Assembly: GCA_949752735.1 (NCBI GenBank)
Contig: OX457052.1
Coordinates: 13,367,037-13,431,036 of the forward strand
Source of the DNA: Lumbricus terrestris
Taxonomy: Eukaryota > Annelida > Clitellata > Crassiclitellata > Lumbricidae
Direction of reading: 5' to 3'
DNA: 64,000 nt
Part shown: positions 21,068 through 32,191 of the stretch, piece by piece
Numbering within the stretch: the first letter of the stretch is position 1
Layout: each line of letters opens with the position of its first letter
Translations under genes and position numbers: made by a program
The notes under the pieces: model-generated
Databases searched by the model: none
Seen by the model: only the letters and a program-made list of their open reading frames with translations
What the model was told of the DNA's origin: nothing

Positions 21068-22369
21068 ATTGCATTCAGTTCTTCTGTTCTGATAGTAGTT
21101 AAAATATGTGATAGCCTATGTTGTTCCTGTGAATTGTTTCAATTGCATAACTGTGCACTGTAACCGGTTGCGGTCTGTGAAACAGTTTTGTTTCAATAAA
21201 CGAAATTATAAATATATATGCGTATTTGTTTCACACATTAATTTTACCTTTACGAACCAGAAGTAGGCGCTCTAGTGTTTAAGACCTGATCAAAAATATG
21301 GGGAATATTATAATTAAAACGCTTTCTTTCGCCCCTATAGGTTTTTCATTGTTGACATAGAAATTAAGGATAAAAATATTATTGCTGATAAAAATTCAAA
21401 GATTTGTCACCCAGATTGGACCCAATTTGGCAGCCAAAATACCTATAGCACGGTTAGGTTGTTCAGGATTTCTTGAAGTGCCCTATCTCCTCTTTTGGCT
21501 TAGAATTGACGTTTAAGAGGGACTAAACAATGATCGTCAAAGAGCTGCGTCAGACACAGACACTATGACGTAAAACAGACACTATGACGTCATCATGCCA
21601 GTTGCCTAGGTTTCTGCGCTGACCAATTGGAAGGGAACAAGATCTATTCACTCAACCAGAAGGTGATAAAAGAAAACGCCTTTGCCCGTATTGCGTCTTT
21701 CTGATCGCCCTGAGAAATTCCTGGCAGGGGGCTTTACAATACCTGCCGGGACCCGATTCATCGGGCTTCGTTATATCTCGTTCTCCAGATACAACGAACT
21801 CCGATGGATCGGGGTTTATACACACAAGGGTCAGTTGATGAACCAGTCGACCAGCTAACCAACCGTATAATTATACACTGGTCGATTAGCGGGTCGACTA
21901 GCTGACTGGTTGATCAACTATAGTTGGTCAAATGGTCGACCGTATTTTATTCCCAATTTCACAGTGAGACAGTTCACCCTGGAGTTATCTAGTGACACAA
22001 CAAGGCCTTCTAGTTTGAAAATGTAGACCGAAGAATGCAAGTTGCTTAAAAATTTCCATATGATAGCTTTGCGATAGAAGGGTGTTGCCGTTGACTATGC
22101 AGAGCAATGAACGGTTGCATTGCAGTGCAAAACACTGTCGTCCTAAACTCCTAAAGGATGCCCGGGCGTGGTGTAGGCCTTCTTTCGTCCTTTGTAAACT
22201 TAACATACGTAACCTCAGCGTTTACCCTTTCTCATCACGAGTTACCGCTTAACGACTGATTTGCGCGTTTGATTCGCAACCCAATCTGGCAGCCAAAATA
22301 CCTATAGCACGGACATATGCTACAGGCATTTTGGTACTTTGACTCTGGTTATGTTATAATAATAACAAT

Positions 22370-22605
22370 TTTCCTTTATTCAACAATGCGGTTGGCAGAC
22401 CGCGACCGGTTACACTGTATACAGTTATGCAGTTATCTTAATTAGCACCAATCTGAACCATTATCAGAACAGACAGCATGCAATACAAGGGCACTAATAG
22501 CAGCCTATACGAAGCGCGTCTCTCCTTCGGGTATTGAACTCAGATCCGCGGATATCCATGTTATCCAATGCGTCATGGCACCGTGCGGGCCCATCATAAC
22601 GAGTT
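22370..22605 (-). repeat. tRNA-derived SINE, minus strand
   Basis: Read on the minus strand: an A-box-like ATGACGCATTGGATAACATG, a B-box-like GAGTTCAATACCC, a body containing TGTAACCGGTCGCGGTCTG and an AATAAAGG end. The body recurs in plus orientation at 21075-21205 (TGTAACCGGTTGCGGTCTG..CAATAAACG). Confidence 0.6.
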
Positions 22606-23715
22606 TCGTTAGATTACAGATAGCTCAGAATATTATATTAATTGACTAAATATTTGGATCAATCAGATGGATCGTTTAAAATGCACAGTAAGCGAATTCA
22701 GTGCAGATCAGGGCAATAATAAATTTGGAAACCACAATTCGATCAGAAACTTCAAATTTATTAATTTGAAAACTCTCGATGCTTACGGATATTGCAGTCA
22801 GGATAGGTTCTCCATCCGGATTGGCATCTATATGCCACAGATGACCCCGTTGTGTATTGCTGCTGATATGTGCAGTAGCTGGAAAACAACGCATCACAGT
22901 AATTTATAGTGATGTATTATTACAGAGCTGCCTGTAGTTTTGGCGTTTTTTAAAATTTGCTTTACAAGTGTTATACCTACATGGAGCCCAAGTCAATGCA
23001 ACCTATGAAAAATGTATCGATGGCCATTTTGGCTACAAAAGTTAATGTGTTCTTCGAAACAGGTAGGCTATAATGTTTCAACTAATTAAGGCAGCTGTTT
23101 TCTAGTTACTGATCGGATACAATTCAAGATCAAAGCACTGAGTTGCAAGGCCAATGACTAGAACAGGTTCTGAAGACATTAGACCTACCGAGTTGTATCT
23201 TCCAGTTGGCTCTAAAACAACCCGTCGGTAGGCGCTCCAGCGAGAGGATTTGATAGTTCCCTGCTTTTGAAACCACCACCCGTGTTCGTCGGCATAAAAT
23301 TTAATTTTTGCCCGAAAAATTTGAGGACCTTTTTTTAGTCGTCCGCCCAAAATCTTATGATTTTCTCGTCCAAAAAATCTAATGAACTTTTTTAGTCAGT
23401 TCCTGTAAATCTTCAGAAATTTAGCTTTTTACCGCTTGCTACATTAATTAATAATAGCCTAATTATGTATGCGACCATAAAATATTTATGGTTATCTCTA
23501 GAGTCTAGACTCTTACGCTCAGACGCACTTTTAAGCCTATCAGCTAATGGCCACGTGCTGGGTGTTTACGAAAAGCTCCTAGAGACGCTTTATTTAAAAA
23601 AAGCGCTACATTGCATGGGTTAAAACTTAAAAGCTGAAAATGAGGCATGGTCTTTGAATCTGCTTATTAGTTGGAAGCTATAATAATTATAAGGCACCTG
23701 GTTTGCATTGAGGTA

Positions 23716-23929
23716 GGGGAAGAAAGGGTTAAAAGTCACAGGGCAAGTTGTCACAATGGCATTTTAAACGTCTATAAAGGCGCTACAACAATATGTTGCA
23801 CACCTCTACCTGTTCCCTATATTATACGGAACAGGTAGAGGTGTGCATCATATTGTTGTAGCGACTTTATAGACGTTTAAAATGCCATTGTGACAACTTG
23901 CCCCTGTGACTTTTAACCCCTTCCTCCCC
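23716..23929. mobile_element. Snapback palindromic MITE flanked by TA
   Basis: Two arms of about 103 bp form a near-perfect inverted repeat around a spacer of about 10 bp (CTATATTATA). The ends are GGGGAAGAAAGGGTTAAAAG, flanked by TA on each side, which suggests Tc1/mariner-type mobilisation. The subterminal CAAGTTGTCAC/GGGGCAAGTTG motif is shared with the element at 36382-37387. Confidence 0.75.
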
Positions 23930-24539
23930 TATTATTCTGCCTGATAATAGTCTTTAAGAATTGACATATTATGTTAGATGTATTATAACTTACTAAACAG
24001 TGCTGCAACTGCGACGAGTCCACCATCCGGAACAGGTTCGTCTCGACTGCGTGACGCAAACCGAGGCACTCACAGTTTGATACTGAAGATAACTTTCTAC
24101 ATGACTGCTAAAGCAAAGCAACACTTATTGTAAAAAAAACTAGGTGATTAATGCTAGATGTAGCTGTTGTCGTTTTATCAGCTTCATGAGATTGAGTTAG
24201 CAGTGACTAAAACTTAATAGTTTTCAACAGATGCAATTATATATTGCCATTTTTAAACAGTGATTTGACTCAGTTGATTTATCTGTATGGCATGATGAGT
24301 AAACCTAATAAAATGTAATTACCAAAACTTGGTAAAAATCGTCTTTTGGCTCTACTATTTTACGTTGGGTATCCTAGGGCGTCGTCCGCTCCGCTCTGCT
24401 GAAAATGGTGTTCATTTTGCTCGTACCGTACTGCTACCATGAAGGTTGGCCCAGTGGTCGGGAATAGCTTTCCTTTAGAGCTACGCCTACATCCTAGAAC
24501 TCTGCGCTACCAAACTTAAAACTGTTTTTGTGCGTGCTA

Positions 24540-24980
24540 GAGTCGGGAGCTTCTCTTAGTAGTTTTTCTTGAAGTGGCGCTATATAAATTTTTAATGAAT
24601 GAATGGAGCCTTCCTATTTTACTGTATTACCCGTCTATGTTAACTTATGAGTCTTTTTGCTATAGCAACCGCTGCGTGGAAACTTTGCTCATAGATCTAG
24701 GCCTACATATATATAAGTGCACGAATAGCCTACAAGAAGTAAAATTTGATCTCTAGTTTGGAGAAGGCCTACATGATTTAATTTCGAACGAAAGAATTTG
24801 GATTAAAACAGGTGATGCGACCTGAAAGAGTGTAATTTGAGAGTTCAGAAGGCACATAATTAGATCACTCAGGCTACCACTCCATGAGGCTCAAAAGCTG
24901 TCACCGTGTCACGGTTGAAATAATAAGTTATGAATATAACGGGGCGCTATATAAATTTTCGAACGAATGAATGAATAGAA
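24540..24980 (+). repeat. Two L2-type tails with duplicated flanks
   Basis: Tails GGCGCTATATAAATTTTTAA(TGAA)n at 24574-24605 and GGGGCGCTATATAAATTTTC at 24940 are each followed by the same sequence of about 65 bp (CCTTCCTATTTTACTG, then ATGAGTCTTTTTGCTAT). The shared sequence starts at 24606 and 24978. A direct duplication of the tail and its 3' flank explains this. Confidence 0.65.
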
Positions 24981-26177
24981 CCTTCCTATTTTACTGAATT
25001 GCACGCCTAGATTAACCTATGAGTCTTTTGCTATCGCAACCACAAAATTATTCATTTTATGATTTTATCTTGAATATAAACTATGATCTTAAACATAGCT
25101 CGAGGGTACGCGTACCCTAAAATAGAATACGTTAAAATACGTACGTACATTAAAAATACAATACGCGCATGGTAGGCCCACGTACCATACATGTGCACTA
25201 AAATTTTGTTTATGGCTTACTCGGCGACCCATAGCCTACATTGTACATGTACCCAGACCTATAATACATGCAGTCAACAGAATAGTTTAGTATGCGTCAT
25301 TGAAATCGGTATTTCCGGTAGCGTAGCAGTAACATTTAATTCGATAAATTATTCTGATTGCAACTGTTCAACCTTTTTCTTGGAGTTGGATTTTTAAGTG
25401 CTGCAGCAGAACTTAGCCGACTAACTGACATTAATCAGTGCATTAAGTGCTGGATAAACATAGACCTACAATATGGCATTGCAGCAATTCACTACGCTGT
25501 ATACTTGGCTGTGATTGTTTGTTTAAATTAAATTGAACATTCTTGTAATGAGCAATGACGAGGCTAACGTATTTTATTATTGTTTAGTACACTAAAACAG
25601 GGTACGTTAAAATACGTACGTACCTTTTACAAAATAGAATATGTAGGCCTATGGTACGTACTCTCGAGCTTTGATCTTAAATATATAAAAGATTCGACAA
25701 AGTATCTCACCTTGTACAGTCAACCGGAAGCGACAGAACGCAAAACAATAGCTTCACCTTTAGTAGTAAAAAGTTCATGCTTGAAATTCAGTGTTTTGTT
25801 GAAATGGCTTTGACTTTCGATGTCCACAGTCTGACAGTTTACCGAATGAAATGAGAGCATCAACGACACCTTCAAACATCTATTCAAATTAGTATTAAAG
25901 TAGGCTCGTATATCTGGCGCACTTCCTGAAAGACAATAATCATTACTATGCTGCAATGGTTTTTACACTGGGAAAGAAAAAACCACTTAAATTTCTTTCA
26001 ACGATAATTGGAAATGTTTTACTCTTGCCTAATACAAGTTTGGAAAAATGGTTTGAGTGATTACAAGTTTATTTACTGCATCGATTTCAATAGGCCTATA
26101 AATGTATTGTCCTTTTTTAATCACGATTTCAAGGTATTGTAGCGGACCTGCCTGGGCGCTAATTTTTTGTAAAATTG

Positions 26178-27705
26178 CTCCTCTACGTTTCCTTGTGTGT
26201 TCCTGTATGTTCCTTATGTTCCCTTTATGTTCCTTCGTGTTCCCTGATGTTCCTTGTGTTCCCTATGTTCCTCGATGTTCCCTCATGTTCCGTATGTTCC
26301 TTATGTTCCCTGATGTTCCTCATGTTCCTTATGTTCCCTTGATGTTCCCTCGTGTTCCTTATGTTCCCTTTATGTTCCCTGATGTTCTGTTATGTTCTCT
26401 GATGTTCCCTCGTGTTCCTTATGTTCCCTTATGTTCCTTATGTTCCGTATGTTCCTTATGTTCCCTTATGTTCTGTATGTTCCTCGATGTTCCTTATGTT
26501 CCCTCATGTTCCTTATGTTCCCTTGATGTTCCCTATGTTCCCTTGATGTTCCCTCGTGTTCCTTATGTTCCCTTTATGTTCTCTGATGTTCCTTGATGTT
26601 CCCTTGATGTTCCTCATGTTCCCTTGGTGTTCCTTATGTTCCCTCGTGTTCCTCATGTTCCCTTTATGTTCCCTTTATGTTCCTTATGTTCCTTCGTGTT
26701 CCCTGATGTTCCTTATGTTCCCTTATGTTCCCTCGTGTTCCGTATGTTCCATCATGTTCCTCGATGTTCCCTCATGTTCCGTATGTTCCTTATGTTCCCT
26801 TTATGTTCCCTCATGTTCCTGATGTTCCCTCGTGTTCCCTTATGTTTCCCTTATGTTCCCTGATGTTCTGTTATGTTCCTTGATGTTCCCTATGTTCCTT
26901 TGATGTTCCCTCATGTTCCCTCATGTTCTGTATGTTCCCTATGTTCTGTATGTTCCTTGATGTTCCCTATGTTCCCTTGATGTTCCCTCGTGTTCTGTGT
27001 GTTCCCTCGTGTTCCGTATGTTCCTTATGTTCCCTTGTGTTCCCTATGTTCCCTTGATGTTCCGTTATGTTCCCTATGTTCCCTTATGTTCCTTATGTTC
27101 CCTATGTTCTGTATGTTCCTTGATGTTCCCTATGTTCCCTTGATGTTCCCTCGTGTTCTGTGTGTTCCCTCGTGTTCCGTATGTTCCTTATGTTCCCTTG
27201 TGTTCCCTATGTTCCCTTGATGTTCCGTTATGTTCCCTATGTTCCCTTATGTTCCTTATGTTCCCTTGATGTTCCCTATGTTCCTTTGATGTTCCCTCAT
27301 GTTCCCTCATGTTCTGTATGTTCCCTATGTTCTGTATGTTCCTTGATGTTCCCTATGTTCCCTTGATGTTCCCTCGTGTTCTGTGTGTTCCCTCGTGTTC
27401 CGTATGTTCCTTATGTTCCTTTGATGTTCCCCCATGTTCCCTCGTGTTCCGTATGTTCCCTATGTTCTGTTATGTTCCCTGATGTTCCCTCATGTTCTGT
27501 ATGTTCCTTATGTTCCTTATGTTCCCTTGATGTTCCGTTATGTTCCCTCATGTTCCCTTGTGTTCCCTCATGTTCCCTTGTGTTCCCTATGTTCCTTATG
27601 TTCCTTATGTTCCCTATGTTCCCTTGATGTTCCCTCGTGTTTCCTATGTTCCCTCGTGTTCCCTATGTTCCCTTTGTTCCCGCGTGTTCCCTATGTTCCC
27701 CTCCG
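26178..27705 (+). repeat. ATGTTCCCT minisatellite inside U3
   Basis: Well over 100 units of the type (T)ATGTTCC(C)(T)(N), mostly 8-12 bp with a common length near 10, fill the U3 region. Open frames through it (MFPLCS, YVPYVP) exist only because the repeat lacks stops. Its place upstream of the promoter suggests an enhancer-like role (inference). Confidence 0.92.
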
Positions 27706-27717
27706 AGCCTGGTCGGC

Positions 27718-27726
27718 TATAAAAGG
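27718..27726 (+). promoter_or_regulatory. LTR TATA box
   Basis: TATAAAAGG follows the U3 repeat array. A TCAGTC initiator-like motif about 30 bp downstream (near 27750) is the likely start of R. The same box in the 3' LTR is at 33812-33820. Confidence 0.8.
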
Positions 27727-28393
27727 AGCCGGCAGTCAACAGTCGACGGTCAGTCAACAGTCGACAGTGCAGTCAGTCAGTCAGTGAGTGAAGTGCGGTC
27801 GACAGTGAAGTACAGTACAGTCGTGAAGTCAGTAGCGGAGTCAGTAAGTGAAGCGACGGTCAGTCAAGCGTCAGTCGTCACGTCTGTCAGTCGAACGTCG
27901 GCCAGTCAGTGAGTCGCAAGAACAGTCACGTCGCAAGAACAGTCACGTCGCAAGAACAGTCACGTCGCAGGCCAGTCAGTACAGCCAGTCGACACGTCGG
28001 TCGCCGGTCAGTCATACATCGGCGGCTCAGTCAGCGGACTCCCTCAATCACCGTCGGTCAGCGGACTCAGACACCGTCCGCTCAGTCACTCGGCGAACTG
28101 TAGTCAGTCAGTTATCGTGAAGAACATTGTCGTCGCTACGACTTGCGGAACTGTATTGCGAAGAACACTTCAGTTGACGTTTAGTTGCGGTATGAAGTAA
28201 ATTCGATAAGCGGACATTGTGTGCTGAAAACAGTGAAAGAACTTGCAGAACTTATTGCGGCGGACACTTTGACACTCGGTTGCGGTTCGAAGTAAGGTGT
28301 TTCAGACTACGGAATTCGACAAGTGAAAGTTACGGTCAGAACGGTGAAACATTGCGTTGAACTTGTCTGAAGGATTATTTCAGTTTACTTCGT

Positions 28394-28440
28394 AATAAAG
28401 TTGTTCATCTTCTTCAAGTCTCCTAATAGACTATTAGGAG
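28394..28440 (+). terminator. LTR poly(A) signal and hairpin
   Basis: AATAAA at 28394-28399 is followed 20 bp later by a perfect inverted repeat with 10-bp arms (CTCCTAATAG / CTATTAGGAG) and a 1-nt centre. The signal and hairpin mark the likely R/U5 boundary. The 3' LTR copy, at 34488-34534, would end the transcript. Confidence 0.7.
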
Positions 28441-28529
28441 CCGTACCCTGCCTTACCACTAGAGAGAGAGAACGGTCCGGGGGCAACGTCATCCTGGTGC
28501 CAAGTTCGAACCCCCGGGTCCGCCACAAA

Positions 28530-28547
28530 TGGTACCAGAAGTGGGGT
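28530..28547 (+). promoter_or_regulatory. Primer binding site, tRNA-Leu type
   Basis: TGGTACCAGAAGTGGGGT begins two bases after the 5' LTR. It is complementary to a tRNA 3' end of CCCCACTTCTGGTA plus CCA, which matches metazoan tRNA-Leu(UAA) as I know it. Confidence 0.75.
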
Positions 28548-28668
28548 ACATTTGTTTCTGTTCTTCGTTGGACTTTCGTCGGAATTGAATTCTGAACTCT
28601 GCGGACGATTCAATTTGTTTTTCTGAACTCTGCCGTTCCGTTGGATCTTGATTTTCGATTCTGCAAGA

Positions 28669-31017
28669 ATGGATGCTGCAGCTTCTTTCGCACGGTCAGA
28701 CGCTGCTGCTTTACGGACGACTTCGACACCCGCCGCCAGACGAGAAACGAACGCTTTGGACGATTCTGAGGTGAAATCCAGCCAATTTCTCGAGAGAATC
28801 GACTTCGATTTTCAGGACCTACCGAAAAAGGATCGGAAAACAGTGCTGCTTTCGGAAACCACCGCTGCGGACTCGAAACGCGTGGACGATCAAAGTCATC
28901 CGTGCGGATCAAGGAAGACACCAATGAAAGCCGGAAAATTCGACGGAACCGGGTCTCTGGAGTCTTTTCTCGCCCAGTTTGAAGTGTGCTCCAGATACAA
29001 TCGTTGGTCGGACAGTGACAAAGCGGACTTCTTGCGTTGCTCGTTGGAGAAATCTGCCGTTCAACTCTTATGGGATTTTGGTGCGCAAGAAGATGTCAGC
29101 TACGAACAACTCGTGGAACGGTTACGTCAAAGGTATGGTGCCGATGGTCAGGCTGAAACATTTCGGACCCAATTGTATTATCGTCGCCAGAGACAGGACG
29201 AGAATCTAAGTGACCTTTTGCACGATATCCGACGATTGGTCGTCCTAGCCTACCCGGTTCCATCTAACGCCACCACGGAGATAGTAGCGCGAGACGCATT
29301 CCTGGAAGCGATTCGCGATCGGGAACTATCTCTGAAAGTTCGAGAAAAAGAGCCGCGTACAATAGACGAGGCTTACCGGATGGCTCTTCGATTGAGCGCG
29401 TATCAGAACATGGGCGATGTCGATGACCGACGTCGAATGCCGAATCGTGTCAGAGGAGCGCAAGGAGGAGACGCGGGCGAACAGCTCCAAGCACAACTCG
29501 ACAGCTTCATGGTGGCTCAAAGGAAGTGGCAACAGGAACTGGAGGAGAAGATGCTTCGGCGCATGGAAGAACTTCGAGAGCCGCCCCGTCCTGCGGTTCC
29601 ACAGAGAAACTTCGACCTCCAGCGGAATTCCGAATCGGACATCACCTGCTACAACTGTGGTCGTGCCGGCCACATTGCTCGTCGCTGCCGTCAGCCTCGT
29701 CGTTTTACCGGTCGTCCAAGAGAATCACGCACAACTGAAACTGCCGATCTGGAACCGGAAGAATCGGTAGCTACCAACCACACAGCCCACGAGCAGCCGA
29801 GAGTCTTCTCAAACAACGCCATATACGTCCAAGCAACCATCAACGGGCGACTCCGGACGTGTCTTATCGATACAGGCTCGGAGGTAAGTATAGTGCCTTT
29901 TGATCACGTAGAGGAGCTAGAATTGCAACCCAGTACCCGCACCCTCCGTGCCGCCAATGGGTCTGATATAAGAGTCCTGGGTCAGGTGACGCTACCCCTT
30001 AAATTTTGGAGAGGTTTTTCCATATCTAGTAACTTTTTGGTGTCTGATCAAATTTGTGAGGTAATGTTGGGTATGGATTGGTTACGCGCAAACCGATGCC
30101 GCATTGGGTTTGGTGTAGGTGCTGTCTTTATTGGGAGGAAACGCATTCCATTGGTCAAAGGGAATGGGTCGACCTGGTGTCGAAGAATTGTAGTTGCTGA
30201 GGAAATAGAAATAGCGCCTCGTTCGCAATGTGACGTTCCTTCAAAGACATTGTATGGAAATTTAGCTGTCACCTCTTCTGCATGGATGACCGAGTCATCG
30301 GAGATTTTGCCGGGAGTACTTGTAGCTCGAGTTTTGTTAGCAGATAAGACTAGCGAAGCGCCGGTAAGAATAGTAAACTTGGGAGAAAATGTCATTCGGT
30401 TACACCAGGATCAGTTAATTGGAGGATTACATCCTGTTCAGGTGGCTGAGGAAAACCAAGAAAGTGTAAATGCAAAGGTAGGGCTTGAAGACAACCCTGT
30501 AATGGACAGTTTGATTCGAGATCTTCCTGAGGAGGTGCCCTCTGAGGCGAGAGATTATTTAAGGGGACTATTGGCCAGTTACCAGGACGTATTTTCGATG
30601 ACAGAGACAGATCTGGGACGGACGACCTTGTGTGAACATAAGATAGATACCGGAGAGACTCGACCAGTGAGACAACCTCTGAGGAGACAGCCTATGCACT
30701 ATAGGGAAGCTATTGACCGGCAACTGAACCAAATGTTAGAGACTGGAGTAGTAGAGACTATATGTAGCGGATGGGCGGTGATTATGGTTGTCCTGACCAG
30801 TATCTTTGGTTTTTGCATTGACCATTGTCAAATGAGTAAGTGTTGCAGGCAGGATCTATATTGTTTTACTTGCAATGATGGGCGTTTAGACATGAGAAAG
30901 GCTGATAAAATGACTTTTGTGAGACAAAGGAAATTTCGCTGGACGGTTATGCCCTTTGATCCTGGCGGGAATAACAGCGCTTTTGGACTTGTCCCATGGA
31001 CACATTGGACAAGCTAA
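28669..31017 (+). CDS. gag-pro: Gag-protease with truncated reverse transcriptase (LTR element)
   Basis: The 782-residue frame starts at the ATG in CTGCAAGAATGG. A retrotransposon capsid-type gag core lies at about residues 85-240 (KFDGTGSLESFLAQFE; FRTQLYYRRRQ-like block). A CCHC zinc knuckle, CYNCGRAGHIARRC, lies at about 327-340. An aspartic protease with LIDTGSEVSIV has its catalytic Asp near 401 and MLGMDWL near 466. The RT begins near 662 (PMHYREAIDRQLNQMLETG). It keeps FCID and VMPF landmarks, but about 30 residues between them are missing in frame, and no YxDD site follows. The reading frame stays open through the damaged RT, which supports copying of an already deleted master. Confidence 0.88.
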   Translation: MDAAASFARSDAAALRTTSTPAARRETNALDDSEVKSSQFLERIDFDFQDLPKKDRKTVLLSETTAADSKRVDDQSHPCGSRKTPMKAGKFDGTGSLESFLAQFEVCSRYNRWSDSDKADFLRCSLEKSAVQLLWDFGAQEDVSYEQLVERLRQRYGADGQAETFRTQLYYRRQRQDENLSDLLHDIRRLVVLAYPVPSNATTEIVARDAFLEAIRDRELSLKVREKEPRTIDEAYRMALRLSAYQNMGDVDDRRRMPNRVRGAQGGDAGEQLQAQLDSFMVAQRKWQQELEEKMLRRMEELREPPRPAVPQRNFDLQRNSESDITCYNCGRAGHIARRCRQPRRFTGRPRESRTTETADLEPEESVATNHTAHEQPRVFSNNAIYVQATINGRLRTCLIDTGSEVSIVPFDHVEELELQPSTRTLRAANGSDIRVLGQVTLPLKFWRGFSISSNFLVSDQICEVMLGMDWLRANRCRIGFGVGAVFIGRKRIPLVKGNGSTWCRRIVVAEEIEIAPRSQCDVPSKTLYGNLAVTSSAWMTESSEILPGVLVARVLLADKTSEAPVRIVNLGENVIRLHQDQLIGGLHPVQVAEENQESVNAKVGLEDNPVMDSLIRDLPEEVPSEARDYLRGLLASYQDVFSMTETDLGRTTLCEHKIDTGETRPVRQPLRRQPMHYREAIDRQLNQMLETGVVETICSGWAVIMVVLTSIFGFCIDHCQMSKCCRQDLYCFTCNDGRLDMRKADKMTFVRQRKFRWTVMPFDPGGNNSAFGLVPWTHWTS

Positions 31018-31145
31018 AAGGAACTAGCGTAGAATAGCCAGTGAGTTCGGAATGTGTCTGCCCTGTGCATGCTCAGGAAAAAGAAGTGGATGGGTTTGAG
31101 ATGCTGCGTAGGGAAGTAAAGCGGCCCGCTCGGTTTAGGTAGACA
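31018..31145 (+). pseudogene. Remnant of the pol C-terminus
   Basis: After the stop, a segment coding for EMLRREVKRPARF matches the basic, proline-containing tail that closes many Ty3/gypsy integrases. RT active site, RNase H and the integrase core are absent, so roughly 2.5 kb of pol has been deleted (size inferred from typical elements). Confidence 0.5.
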
Positions 31146-32184
31146 GCTAGAGTTATTGATAAGCCGTAGAATCGTTAATGTACTTGGACAGCGATTGCAG
31201 TCTATTGTTTTTAGATTAGAAAGGCGTTAGGTAAGAATTGACTTTTATGGTTGCTTTGACGGTCATCTGTATCATGGACAGTCGCATATGATTTGAACGG
31301 CGAAGCTCAGCTAGCGAATGCTTAAGCTGTTATTTCTGTGCACTCTAGCGTAGACGCTTTGAGCGCTCTTGCTCTTGTAGCTATGTAGCCCTTTGAGTTG
31401 TTGTAGCGGCTTCTTGAGAATCTTTGGAGTCTGCATAGTTAGTAATTAGCCGATCAGCTTGTATTGCACATAGACAGCGATCGAATGCTGCCTATGATGA
31501 TTTGCATTGAGGGGTTGCATTGGCAATAGACGGCTTTTAGCTTATTGGACGGCTTTTAGCTTCTTGGGTGGCTTTCCAGCTTTAGTGCACATAGATTGAG
31601 ATTTCTGTTTTCGCCTGCAAGATAGTCCATGGTTGTTTTAGGGCACGTATGATTTTTAGGCGTTCTGGATGTTTAGGTCGCATACGATTTCTAGGTGACA
31701 AGATGGCTTTAGTCTTTAGCGGTGGATGCCGAAGCAAATATGCCGCGTGTTAATTTTAGGCGATCTGGACGCTTAGGGCACATATAGCTTATAGGAAAAG
31801 GGATGGCTTTAGGCCCTATTAGTGGATGTCAGCAGTGAAGTATTTTTAGGACAGAGTGCTTACCAGAAAAGTTTTAGGCACGCATAATCACAGAGCAGCA
31901 AGAGCACATGGGGCACGTATAAGTACTATGAGGCCAGAGTGTTTGGGTAGCATGTAGAGTAAGATAGTTAAGATTTTGCCCAAATGGGGAGTTTATAAAA
32001 TTTATTAATCCTTGTGGGAGGTATTTTTGTCTTTACGGTGGACTTACGAGCCTCTGGGGTAGCATAGTTAAGGGTTTGCCCCAATGGTGAGTTTATGTAA
32101 TTAATTGACCTTGGACGAGGTTTTGCCTTGGTTTTAATTATTTTATTGTTCCCAAAGAGGGCTTTGGGCATTTTTGGTGGCCAT
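31146..32184 (+). other. Non-coding 3' region of the LTR element
   Basis: No frame of interest is present. It contains loosely repeated blocks (TTTTAGGC..CTGGACG..TTAGG; GGCTTTTAGCTT) and a tandem pair at about 31967-32125 (GTTAAG.TTTTGCCC.AATGG). Confidence 0.7.
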
Positions 32185-32191
32185 GGAGGGG
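32185..32191 (+). promoter_or_regulatory. Polypurine tract
   Basis: GGAGGGG lies immediately before the TG of the 3' LTR, the expected place for plus-strand priming. It is short. Confidence 0.6.

Larger units (their letters stand above)
20349..25999. other. Long intron or spacer without convincing exons
   Basis: It contains the repeats listed between 20510 and 24980. A GGCAGCCAAAATACCTATAG motif occurs twice (21431 and 22290). Inverted GGTCGAC-rich sequence lies at 21834-21940. Possible small exons on the minus strand at 24002-24090 and 25818-25925 have splice-like borders, but their phases could not be joined to the rest of gene A. Confidence 0.5.
26138..28527 (+). repeat. 5' LTR (2390 bp)
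   Basis: It runs from TGTAGCGG to GCCACA. About 1.5 kb of it (26178-27705) is an array of ATGTTCC-based units immediately before the TATA box. The part after the TATA box is rich in CAGTC/CAGTCGAC. Identical in layout to 32192-34621. Confidence 0.93.

Noticed and set aside
20645..21163. Open frame with a long poly-His/Arg run, and poly-Asp or poly-Met frames on the other strand
   Set aside because: Products of the triplet microsatellite; the flanks lack domains and splice context.
21834..21940. Operator-like GGTCGAC inverted repeats
   Set aside because: Several mixed-orientation GGTCGACT/AGTCGACC copies, but no promoter or gene nearby; probably part of an unidentified repeat.
26178..27705. 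CRISPR-like array of short direct repeats
   Set aside because: Units are 8-12 bp with no constant repeat or spacer, inside an LTR of a eukaryotic retroelement.
26102..27787. Several open frames of Met-Phe-Pro/Tyr-Val-Pro/Cys-Ser-Leu repeats in the LTRs
   Set aside because: They are translations of the ATGTTCC minisatellite in all three frames, present in both LTRs. No independent coding evidence.
28610..30395. Antisense and alternative-frame ORFs over the gag-protease gene
   Set aside because: Shadows of the 782-residue gag-protease frame; no domains.
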